NCBI GenBank assembly: GCA_029260155.1 | Contig: JAJDDU010000337.1 | Coordinates: forward strand, 1-13,145 | DNA from: Phycisphaerae bacterium | GTDB taxonomy: Bacteria > Planctomycetota > Phycisphaerae > UBA1845 | Direction: 5' to 3' | DNA length: 13,145 nucleotides | Shown here: positions 1 through 6,555 of the stretch, one piece after another | How the letters are laid out: the number at the start of each line of letters is the position of its first letter | Position numbering within the stretch: position 1 is the first letter of the stretch | Program-made: the position numbers and the translations under genes | The notes under the pieces: model-generated | The model's input: the letters and a program-made list of their open reading frames with translations, nothing else | The model's database searches: none | Told to the model about the DNA's origin: nothing

Positions 1-343
1 GAGACCGGCTGTCCGCGGGGCATGGAGATTCGGCGTGGGTGCGGCAGTGCATGGAGTGGTACGAGCCCGCCCCCGGAGCCCTGTCGGAAACTGTGTGGCC
101 ACCGCGTCGCGTCGGTGCATCCAATCATGTCACGAGCGAAGTCCTGGCGGTTGCGTTCGCCTGACACGGTCCAGCGGCTGGTTCCGGCTGCGGGATGAGA
201 GATTACGATTCCAGCATTTACAGAGCGCGGCGGGCCGATTATAGGTATCGGCTCATCGGACGCGTCGTTCGGTGGTTGCGGATGTCCCGGTCAAGTAGAT
301 CGTGGGTGCTCGTGAATCGCAATCTGGTGGGCTGGAATTCCCC
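1..343. other. Stretch without a supportable gene
   Basis: I see no convincing gene here. The open frames are Arg/Cys-rich, lack ribosome binding sites and resemble no family I know; they look like chance ORFs in GC-rich DNA. No tRNA, rRNA, repeat array or clear promoter was recognised. The promoter of the small gene starting at 358 should lie in the right part of this stretch, but I cannot pick out a convincing -35/-10 pair. Confidence 0.5.
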
Positions 344-349
344 AAGGAG
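344..349 (+). promoter_or_regulatory. Shine-Dalgarno site of the 46-aa ORF
   Basis: AAGGAG lies 8 nt upstream of the ATG at 358. It is one of the best ribosome binding sites in the window and selects this otherwise unremarkable short frame. Confidence 0.6.
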
Positions 350-357
350 CACAACCA

Positions 358-498
358 ATGTCATTCAGCGCTTTGATCACCGAGTTTTTCATCAACCTGT
401 TCACCGCAATACTGTCGTCCGTCTTCGGTGCGGACTCCTTCCTGGGCGGTACGGATATTTCGAGCCTCGTGACCGCGCTGCTGACGCGCAGTGGGTAA
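358..498 (+). CDS. Small hydrophobic protein, 46 aa, unknown function
   Basis: This is a short ORF with ATG at 358 and TAA at 496-498. An excellent Shine-Dalgarno AAGGAG (344-349) sits 8 nt before the ATG, which is the main reason to call it. The product begins MSFSALITEFFINLFTAILS, a run of alternating hydrophobic and small residues at about 5-23 that could form one membrane or amphipathic helix. A Gly/Ser/Asp turn (about 24-34) and a second short hydrophobic stretch (SLVTALL) follow. There is no cysteine and almost no charge (one Glu, two Asp, one Arg). I do not recognise the family. A strong hairpin starts 22 nt after the stop, as expected for a complete short transcription unit. A small membrane peptide or toxin-like peptide is possible but unproven. 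Confidence 0.5.
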   Translation: MSFSALITEFFINLFTAILSSVFGADSFLGGTDISSLVTALLTRSG

Positions 499-519
499 CG
501 CGTTTCCTGATCGATCAAT

Positions 520-559
520 CACCGCCGCGGTTTTGGGTCACAACCCCGAGCCGGCGGTG
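520..559 (+). terminator. Strong hairpin, possible bidirectional terminator
   Basis: Perfect 8-bp outer arms CACCGCCG (520-527) and CGGCGGTG (552-559) enclose an imperfect interior with an inner GGG/CCC pair (535-537 with 544-546). It lies between the 46-aa ORF (+) and the ACT gene (-), whose 3' ends converge here. No T-tract follows on the plus strand, so it is not a classical intrinsic terminator; it could instead stabilise transcript 3' ends. Confidence 0.4.
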
Positions 560-627
560 TGTTGTGCGCGGTGCGTTCCCTCGTGAGCGCGAGGCCGCTT
601 CGGCGAGCGTTCGGGGCAGTTTCCGGG

Positions 628-1032
628 TCATTCGTCGGGGTATTCGAGTTTCAGCGCTGTGTCGATGTCGCTGACCCGAAAGATGGCGAGTGCGGTCGCC
701 GCCCCGCCTCCGGCGGTCGCGTAGACGTACTCGATGTTCACGCCGGCGCTTGCCATGATTTTGGCGATCACAGCGAATGATCCCGGTCTGTTGATGACTT
801 CCAGTAACAGGACCGGCACCTCGACATAGGCTGCGCCGGATCCCTTGAGCGACTCCTTGGCAAGCTCAGTGTCGTCGACGATCATACGCATGGTGCCGAC
901 GTCGACGGTGTCGAGCACGGTCATCGCGCGGATGCTGATGTGCGCTTCGGTCAGCGCGGTGCAAAGGTCGGCTACGACGCCGGGGTGATTCCCGAGGAAC
1001 ACTGAGAGTTGGGTCGACTCTTGGGCTTTCAC
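628..1032 (-). CDS. Tandem ACT-domain protein
   Basis: This is a 134-residue cytosolic protein made of two ACT-type alpha/beta folds. The first spans about residues 8-66 (FLGNHPGVVADLCTALTEAHISI) and the second about 72-134 (VINRPGSFAVIAKIMASAGVNI, then EYVYA). Both carry the ACT signature of a Gly turn after strand 1 (HPG, RPG) and a short helix leading to a second strand (the A-x-I/V-x-I motif). Such stand-alone double-ACT proteins (COG4747-like) bind amino acids and are thought to act as sensors or regulators; they have no catalytic domain. The start is GTG (1030-1032), preceded by GAGAG about 5 nt upstream on the coding strand. It is the last of four minus-strand genes, 143 bp after the hydrolase. 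The ligand cannot be read from the sequence. Confidence 0.8.
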   Translation of the reverse strand: MKAQESTQLSVFLGNHPGVVADLCTALTEAHISIRAMTVLDTVDVGTMRMIVDDTELAKESLKGSGAAYVEVPVLLLEVINRPGSFAVIAKIMASAGVNIEYVYATAGGGAATALAIFRVSDIDTALKLEYPDE

Positions 1033-1140
1033 GGTTGCTCTCTTTTTTTCTTACCGACGATCACATGCGTGGAAGCGTGTCGTCTTTGCGCGCGACCCGC
1101 CGCCGCGTTCGGTACGACCGTATCCTCTCCATGGCGCGGA

Positions 1141-1168
1141 CGCAAGTCAGGCGCAGCTGACTGGTGCG
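1141..1168 (-). terminator. Hairpin after the hydrolase gene
   Basis: Arms AGTCAG (1145-1150) and CTGACT (1157-1162) with a 6-nt loop are extended by CGCA/TGCG (1141-1144 with 1165-1168) across a 2-nt bulge. It begins within 10 nt of the hydrolase stop codon. No U-tract follows. It could be a weak terminator or processing site between the hydrolase and the ACT gene. Confidence 0.35.
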
Positions 1169-1175
1169 TTCGGAC

Positions 1176-1970
1176 TTAGGTCGGTTCGGCGTACAGTTTT
1201 GGTCGGCGGTCTTTGAAGACTTGCATCTTGGTGCGTGTCTGGGCGATGCACTCGTGGTTGATGTCCGCGATGACAAGGGTTTCGTCGATTTCGGACGCGG
1301 TGGCCAGCGGGGTGCCCCACGGGTCGAGGATGCGACTGGTTCCGCAAAAAGTTAATGGCCCGTCCGTGCCGACGCGATTTGCGGCTACGAGGTAGGCTTG
1401 GTTTTCGATGGCGCGACTGGCGGTGAGTGTCTTCCAATGCTCCAATCGCGGGAAAGGCCACGCAGCAGGGACGATCAACACGTCGGCGCCGCGCAGGGCG
1501 AGGGCGCGGGCCATTTCAGGGAAGCGGATGTCGTAGCAAAGCATCAAGCCGAGCGTGAACCCGCCGACTTGCACGAGCGTCAATGCGCTGCCGGCTGACA
1601 GGTGCTCGTGTTCGAAGACGGGATCGGCGCTGAATAGGTGGACCTTGCGGTATTTGGCGATGAGCGTGCCGGCGCTGTCGATGACTGCGAGCGTATTGAA
1701 TACGCGGTCGCCGTCGCGCTCGGAGAGGCCGCAGGCGATGGCGAGGTTGAGATTGGCGGCGACGCCCCGCATCGACTCGCACGGGCCGCTGTCCCACGTC
1801 GATGCACGGTCGATGATGACCTGCATGTCGGTGCCGGTGTCGGAGAGTTCGGGGAAGACGATCAGGTCGCATCCGGCATCGCGGGCGCGCGTCGCAATCG
1901 TTGCCATGGTTGCGCAGTTTGCATTGGGATCGCCGACGCGGCAGCTGAATTGCGCGATTGCGATTCTCAT
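1176..1970 (-). CDS. Carbon-nitrogen hydrolase, nitrilase superfamily (omega-amidase-like)
   Basis: This 264-residue soluble enzyme has the full catalytic triad of the nitrilase superfamily. Glu41 is in FPELSDTG, Lys109 in KYRKVHLF and the nucleophile Cys145 in LCYDIRFPE; ENQAYLVAANRVG (about 189-201) is the conserved strand near the C-terminus. The CYDIRFPE block resembles omega-amidases (Nit2, YafV), which hydrolyse alpha-ketoglutaramate and similar monoamides to ammonia and a keto acid, but the substrate is inferred only. Length is normal for a single-domain member. I chose ATG 1970 because MRIAIAQ is the standard family N-terminus; an upstream in-frame Met would add an Arg-rich tail lying inside the FIST gene. 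It begins only 5 bp after the FIST stop and has a weak ribosome binding site, so translation is probably coupled. Amidohydrolases of other specificity remain possible. Confidence 0.87.
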   Translation of the reverse strand: MRIAIAQFSCRVGDPNANCATMATIATRARDAGCDLIVFPELSDTGTDMQVIIDRASTWDSGPCESMRGVAANLNLAIACGLSERDGDRVFNTLAVIDSAGTLIAKYRKVHLFSADPVFEHEHLSAGSALTLVQVGGFTLGLMLCYDIRFPEMARALALRGADVLIVPAAWPFPRLEHWKTLTASRAIENQAYLVAANRVGTDGPLTFCGTSRILDPWGTPLATASEIDETLVIADINHECIAQTRTKMQVFKDRRPKLYAEPT

Positions 1971-1975
1971 GCGGA

Positions 1976-3136
1976 CTACGTCTCGTGGAAGAGGATCAGG
2001 CTGCTGGTCAGGCCATGTACGAAGGTTCTTCCTCCGACGGGGCCGATTTCGCCGGCGGCGAAGAATCCTGCGATCGGGCAATTCTGCATGACTTCGTTGA
2101 TGAGGGTGACGTCGTGGTCTCTGCCGGAAAAGAGCCGCGTTCCGCGTCCGTTGCAGTTGAAGAGCATCCCGCCGGCCGGTGGATTGCCCATGTTGCGCGA
2201 TCTCGATTGCAGCAATGCGCGCATTTCCGTGTCGGCGGACTCGGCGTCGCGCAAGTGGAATTGGATGGTCTGGCCTGCACGGAAGCAGTCGGTGACGGCG
2301 ATGCCCTTGTTTTCGACGACTCCTGCTATGTTGCGGATGAGGAAATCACCAATCCCGAAGCTGCTTAGATTTCCGTCGATGGCCCGTCCGATGTGGACCC
2401 CGTGTTTCATCAGGGCTTGGTCATCGCTGCCGGCGCGGGAGTGAACCTCTTTCAAGACGGCGTATGCGTCTCGACCGCCGAGTTCGTAGATGACGTTGGC
2501 CTCCGCCTTGGTGACCACGAATGTGCTGCCGATTGGCCTGCATCCTTGCGAGACGACGGTGCTGACGCGAACGTTTCCGGTCAGTGAGATACCGACCAAG
2601 CCTTGGCGCAGAATTTGGTCGTTTAGGAACAAGCGGTTTTCGCCTGGGGCGTGTGCTGCGCTGGCCACGCCGCCGACGATGGTTGAGCCGGGAAAGGCGT
2701 CGTCCATGTGGGCGAGGCAGGCGTCGAACTGCACCGAGAAGGGGTCGGGCAGAATGATGAAGGTCGGGACCGTCTCGGGATCGACGCCGAGCCGATCCTG
2801 CCAATCGGCGGTGGTCTCAAGCGTGGTCAGATCGTTCTGGTCTAGAATGAAGGGCAGCACGCGCGTATCGGGCATGGACGCGACCCAGAGGGCGACGGCC
2901 GGTGCGGATTCGACTTCGCAGTCGGGGCCGATGATGCTTTCGGCGGTGCAGCCGATCAGGTTTCGCGGATTGAGCTTGTCGCAAATGCGATTCACCACAT
3001 CGTCGTACTCGGGGCCGTGATGCGGGGATATCCACAATGCGGCCACATCGGGTGTGACACCCTCAACTGCCGCGCAGACTTCATCGGCTGCTTTGTGTGG
3101 GTCGCTTTCCGTACTCAGCGTGCTCTTGATAATCAT
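1976..3136 (-). CDS. FIST-domain sensory protein (FIST N + FIST C)
   Basis: This 386-residue protein consists of the two FIST halves with no fused kinase or methyl-accepting domain. The N-terminal FIST domain (about residues 20-210) shows NLIGCTAESIIG at about 59-70, the family's typical G-C-[ST] turn, and GSTIVGGVAS. The C-terminal FIST_C domain (about 220-375) ends with LFNCNGRG and PIAGFFAAGEIGPV, both hallmarks. FIST domains are predicted to sense small ligands such as amino acids; stand-alone versions have no proven role. The start is ATG 3136 with AGGGG about 5 nt upstream on the coding strand; a longer frame to 3259 adds only an Arg/Cys-rich tail without a ribosome site. It lies 85 bp downstream of valS and 5 bp upstream of the hydrolase. 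No signal peptide or membrane segment is visible. Confidence 0.87.
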   Translation of the reverse strand: MIIKSTLSTESDPHKAADEVCAAVEGVTPDVAALWISPHHGPEYDDVVNRICDKLNPRNLIGCTAESIIGPDCEVESAPAVALWVASMPDTRVLPFILDQNDLTTLETTADWQDRLGVDPETVPTFIILPDPFSVQFDACLAHMDDAFPGSTIVGGVASAAHAPGENRLFLNDQILRQGLVGISLTGNVRVSTVVSQGCRPIGSTFVVTKAEANVIYELGGRDAYAVLKEVHSRAGSDDQALMKHGVHIGRAIDGNLSSFGIGDFLIRNIAGVVENKGIAVTDCFRAGQTIQFHLRDAESADTEMRALLQSRSRNMGNPPAGGMLFNCNGRGTRLFSGRDHDVTLINEVMQNCPIAGFFAAGEIGPVGGRTFVHGLTSSLILFHET

Positions 3137-3177
3137 TCTGCCCCTCGTCCGGCTCTGTGTTCTTTTCCGGCGTGGTT

Positions 3178-3208
3178 GTAGCATGCCCGCGCAGCGTGGG
3201 CATGTTAC
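3178..3208 (-). terminator. Long inverted repeat downstream of valS
   Basis: Arms GTAGCATGCCC (3178-3188) and GGGCATGTTAC (3198-3208) are complementary apart from a G-T wobble, and three further pairs close onto a 3-nt loop. It begins 13 nt after the valS stop on the minus strand and lies in the 85-bp gap before the FIST gene. As minus-strand RNA the two wobbles become A-C mismatches, so the hairpin is stronger as plus-strand RNA. There is no U-tract. Terminator, transcript-stabilising hairpin and protein-binding palindrome are all possible. Confidence 0.4.
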
Positions 3209-3221
3209 GCCTCGGCGGTCC

Positions 3222-6200
3222 TTATCGAAGTAGTGCGAGGCTGCTTTGCAGCGTCGCACGTCGCTCGTTCAATGTGGCCAACCGCTCGCGCTCGGCCTGC
3301 ACAACTTCGGGCTTGGCGTTTCGCACGAACCCGTCGTTGGCGAGTTTGTTCTCTTTTGCGGCGATCTGTTTCTCAATCTCGCTCATTTCGGTCTCAAGCC
3401 GTTTGCCCTCGACGGCGTCGTCGGCGATGTCATGGACGAACACCTGCAATCCGTCGAGCACTACCGTACCGGAATTCGGCGGGCGCGTCGCGTCCATTGC
3501 GATGTGCAACTCGCCGACGTTTGCCAGCCGTTGCACGATCGATCCCTGATCGCGCAGCGCGGCGATTTGCTCGGCCGACGCTCTAATCGTGACCGTTACG
3601 CTTTCTTTGGGCGGTGCGTTGTTCCGTTGACGCAGTTCGCGGACGGCCCGCGTTACGGACTGGAGCGTCTCGAAGGTGGCGACGATGGTCTCGTTTTCGA
3701 GGGCGCTCCACCCTGCGCGGGGCGGGAATTCCGCGGTGATGAGCAGGTCGTTCATCGCGGGGTCAGCCAGCCCGGGAAGGCCGCGTTGCGGTGCGACAGT
3801 GTTGAGCTGGCCCCACAAGCGTTCGGTGACGAACGGTATGCACGGGTGCAGCAGGCGCAAGATTTGATCCATGCAGAAGGCCAGCACTTGCTTGGCTTCG
3901 GCGCTGCGTTCGCCGCCGCTCATTCTGGCCTTGGTCAGCTCGATGTACCAGTCGCAAAGCGCCTCCCAGAAGAAGTCGCGCAGCCGTTTGATCGACGCGG
4001 AGAAGCGGTAGCGATCCAAGTCCTCGTGGACGCGCCGAATGGTCTCCGACAGTTTTGCGAGTATCCACTGGTCTTCCGTGGGGAGGGAGGCGACATCGAG
4101 CGTGTCACAGCGGACGCCCTCAATGTTCATGAACGCGAAGCGGGCGGCGTTCCACAGCTTGTTGCAGAAGTTACGCCCGATCTCGAATTTCTCCGAGGCG
4201 ATTTGCGCGCGGCCATGCTCTGCGACGGTGGCTTCGTCCGCCCATCGCGTGGCGAATTTCTTTTTGCAGCCTTTGCAGGGAACGGTCTTGGCCTGCATGT
4301 TTTGGGCGGTCTGCTTGGTGACGGCGGCGCAGTGTGGACAGCGGTACTCGACCGGCATGCGGACGTCTTGGGTTTCCGTGGTCATGTCGGTGAGCGCGTA
4401 GCGCATCGCGTCCGTGCCGTACATGGCGATGACATCGAGCGGGTCGACGCCGTTGCCCTTGGACTTGCTCATGGTCTCGCCACGCCCGTCGAGAATTTTG
4501 GGGTGAATGTAGACATCGCGGAACGGCACTTTGCCGATGTTGTAAAGCCCGCTCAGCACCATACGTGCGACCCACAGTGTGATGATGTCGCGAGAGGTGA
4601 TGAGGACGGATCCGGGATAGTAGAAATCCAGGTCGGGTGTTTTCTCCGGCCAACCGAGCGTCGCGTACGGCCAGAGTTGCGAACTGAACCATGTGTCCAG
4701 CACGTCGGGATCCTGGGCGAAGCCTGCGGACTCCAGCGTAGAAACCGCCGATTCGTCTTCGCGGGCAAGGCAGACCGTGACGACACGCTCGCCCTTCGGC
4801 GTTTCTTCATTGCGTAATTCGAAACGCGTATCGGTTCCGAGCGCTGCGGTGATTTCAGAAGCGATCTGCTCTGCCGCCGGGGCGTCGCCTGCCGCTGTGG
4901 ACCACACCGGGATGCGGTGTCCCCACCAAAGCTGGCGACTGATGCACCAGTCGCGTTTTTCGCTGAGCCAGTCGACGTAAGTCTTCTTGTAACGCTCGGG
5001 GGTGATGCGCACACGACCGTCGTTGACGGCGTCCATCGCTGCCTGCGCGAGACCGGGCGTTTTGGTTTTGTCGCCGAGCGTTACACCGTCGGGGATGTCG
5101 CCCATCCGCACAAACCACTGCGGGGAAAGATACGGTTCGATGGCGGACTTGCTGCGGTCGCTGTGCGGCAACTGCACGTCGAGATCTTCGACGCTGTCGA
5201 GCAACTCGAGCGCTTCCATGTCAGCCACGATGGCCTTGCGTGCGTCGGCGAACTTCATGCCGCTGTACTTGCCGCCGCTTTCGCTGACGCAGCGATCGGG
5301 CGTCATGATATTGATCATGGGCAAGCCGTGGCGGATGCCGACGGCGTAGTCATTTGGATCGTGCGCCGGCGTGATTTTGACGCAGCCCGTTCCCTTCTCG
5401 GGGTCAGCCCACTCGTCGGCGACGATTGGGATTTCGCGCGGTGGGTCAAACAGTGGAACGAGAGCGCTCCTTCCGACGAGCGCCTTGTATCGTTCGTCCG
5501 TGGGGTTCACGGCCAAGGCCACGTCGCCGAGCATGGTCTCAGGGCGAGTCGTGGCGAAACCCAAATGCGTCGGTCCGCCGGCGGGCGGATCTTTGAGCCG
5601 GTACTTGAAGTGCCAAAAGTGCCCTTTGACGGTTTCATGGTAGACCTCGTCGTCGGACACGGCTGTACGCAGCTCGGTGTCCCAGTTGACGAGTCGTTCG
5701 CCGCGGTAGATCAAGCCGGCTTGGAACCATCGGAAGAACGTCTCGTGGACGGAGTCGCTGTAGCGATCGTCGAGCGTGAATCGCACGCGATCCCAATCGC
5801 AAGAGCACCCCATTCGTTTCAGTTGGCCGAGGATCGTTTTTTCGTATTGATCCTTCCACTCCCAGATGCGGCGGACCAGTTCTTGCCTGCCGATATCGTG
5901 GCGCGTTTTTTTCTCTTCGCTGAAGATGCGTCGTTCGACGACGGCTTGCGTTGCGATGCCCGCGTGATCCGTGCCGGGTTGGTACAGGCTGTTGCACCCC
6001 ATCATGCGGCGTCGGCGGGTGACGATGTCTTGCAGGGTGTTGTTGATGGCGTGCCCCAGATGCAGCGTGCCGGTGACGTTGGGTAGGGGGATCATGACAA
6101 CGAATCGTTTGTCCGGCGTGCGATCGTCCGGCTGTGCCTGAAACGCTTTGCTTGCTTCCCAGGCTGCAAGCATGTCTGGCTCTACGCTTTGGGGATCGTA

Positions 6201-6224
6201 CGCTTTTTCGAGAACGTCGCTCAT
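3222..6224 (-). CDS. valS: Valine--tRNA ligase (ValRS)
   Basis: This class Ia synthetase of 1000 residues activates valine and charges tRNA-Val in the cytosol, editing misactivated threonine. Residues follow in order: PNVTGTLHLGH with the HIGH-type HLGH at 55-58, GTDHAGIATQ (84-93), the CP1 editing domain with TTRPETMLGD (about 225-234), the KMSKS variant TMSKS (584-588), an anticodon-binding helical domain (about 680-840) and a C-terminal coiled-coil arm rich in Glu/Lys/Arg (about 935-1000). Four cysteines, C629/C632 (CPHC) and C650/C653 (CKGC), form a zinc-ribbon-like insert of about 50 residues just after KMSKS, absent from the E. coli-type enzyme. I chose ATG 6224 (MSDVLEKAYDP) as the usual family start; ATGs at 6242 and 6251 would add 6 or 9 residues. 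GGAG lies 12 nt before 6224. Its 5' end is duplicated at 10205-10428. Confidence 0.95.
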   Translation of the reverse strand: MSDVLEKAYDPQSVEPDMLAAWEASKAFQAQPDDRTPDKRFVVMIPLPNVTGTLHLGHAINNTLQDIVTRRRRMMGCNSLYQPGTDHAGIATQAVVERRIFSEEKKTRHDIGRQELVRRIWEWKDQYEKTILGQLKRMGCSCDWDRVRFTLDDRYSDSVHETFFRWFQAGLIYRGERLVNWDTELRTAVSDDEVYHETVKGHFWHFKYRLKDPPAGGPTHLGFATTRPETMLGDVALAVNPTDERYKALVGRSALVPLFDPPREIPIVADEWADPEKGTGCVKITPAHDPNDYAVGIRHGLPMINIMTPDRCVSESGGKYSGMKFADARKAIVADMEALELLDSVEDLDVQLPHSDRSKSAIEPYLSPQWFVRMGDIPDGVTLGDKTKTPGLAQAAMDAVNDGRVRITPERYKKTYVDWLSEKRDWCISRQLWWGHRIPVWSTAAGDAPAAEQIASEITAALGTDTRFELRNEETPKGERVVTVCLAREDESAVSTLESAGFAQDPDVLDTWFSSQLWPYATLGWPEKTPDLDFYYPGSVLITSRDIITLWVARMVLSGLYNIGKVPFRDVYIHPKILDGRGETMSKSKGNGVDPLDVIAMYGTDAMRYALTDMTTETQDVRMPVEYRCPHCAAVTKQTAQNMQAKTVPCKGCKKKFATRWADEATVAEHGRAQIASEKFEIGRNFCNKLWNAARFAFMNIEGVRCDTLDVASLPTEDQWILAKLSETIRRVHEDLDRYRFSASIKRLRDFFWEALCDWYIELTKARMSGGERSAEAKQVLAFCMDQILRLLHPCIPFVTERLWGQLNTVAPQRGLPGLADPAMNDLLITAEFPPRAGWSALENETIVATFETLQSVTRAVRELRQRNNAPPKESVTVTIRASAEQIAALRDQGSIVQRLANVGELHIAMDATRPPNSGTVVLDGLQVFVHDIADDAVEGKRLETEMSEIEKQIAAKENKLANDGFVRNAKPEVVQAERERLATLNERRATLQSSLALLR

Positions 6225-6342
6225 CAGTCTGTTCAGCTCCATTGCCGGCATTCGCCGGTGCGTAGCAAAGTACCGTGCGAGAGGCTTTTTGCAAAGTGGG
6301 GCGGTCAGGTTCTGAATCCCTGGCCGGTTTTATTGGATACGG
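6120..6342. repeat. Direct repeat, copy A (valS 5' end plus leader)
   Basis: This copy contains the first about 35 codons of intact valS and about 118 nt of its leader. It aligns without gaps at a fixed offset of +4085 to copy B until about 6335, where one nucleotide differs in length. Mismatches counted by eye are 11 in 6120-6180, 3 in 6181-6240, 3 in 6241-6300 and about 6 in 6301-6330, about 89% identity overall. The best-preserved part spans the start codon and leader. A small hairpin CCGGC-ATTC-GCCGG (6245-6258) just before the GGAG of valS is identical in both copies. Weaker similarity resumes at 6408-6438 after an A-specific stretch of 65 nt. Confidence 0.9.
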
Positions 6343-6555
6343 AATTGGGGTACTCGCTGGGCGGGGCTGATGTGGCCACGCACCGAACTCGCCGTGGAGG
6401 AGTTCGCGCTGCGGCAACTGAGTCTGCGGGCTGACGAATGTTTTACAATACTCTGACAGCGATCTGATCACCTTCTCTCCGCTCGATCGTACCATTTGGG
6501 TGTAGTACGTGTGCAAGTCGAAAACGAACGGGTAGGATGTTAAGGAGTTATTGCC
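6225..6555. other. Divergent intergenic region between valS and the VWA operon
   Basis: This 331-nt region must hold the valS leader and promoter (minus) and the promoter of the VWA-kinase-regulator operon (plus). Bases 6225-6342 belong to direct repeat copy A. The copy-A-specific segment 6343-6407 contains a hairpin with arms CGAACTC (6384-6390) and GAGTTCG (6400-6406). The sequence TACAAT (6444-6449) is a possible -10 on the plus strand, but no acceptable -35 stands at the right distance, so I assign no promoter. The only clear signal at the right end is the AAGGAG ribosome site at 6542-6547. Confidence 0.5.

Noticed and set aside
291..518. Minus-strand frame of 75 codons opposite the 46-aa ORF
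   Set aside because: No ribosome site or motif; it is the antisense shadow of the small plus-strand ORF.
195..674. Plus-strand frame of 159 codons
   Set aside because: Arg-rich composition, no ribosome site, no known motif; it covers the better-supported 46-aa ORF in another frame and overlaps the ACT gene.
1638..2444. Plus-strand frame of 268 codons opposite the hydrolase and FIST genes
   Set aside because: It spans the boundary of two well-supported minus-strand genes and shows no domain.
3246..4817. Long plus-strand frame opposite valS
   Set aside because: Antisense shadow of the synthetase gene, typical of GC-rich codon use, with no family features.
6225..6470. T-box riboswitch upstream of valS
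   Set aside because: The leader has small hairpins, but I could not find the T-box antiterminator sequence, a convincing stem I with a valine specifier, or a terminator; T-boxes are also uncommon outside Gram-positive lineages.
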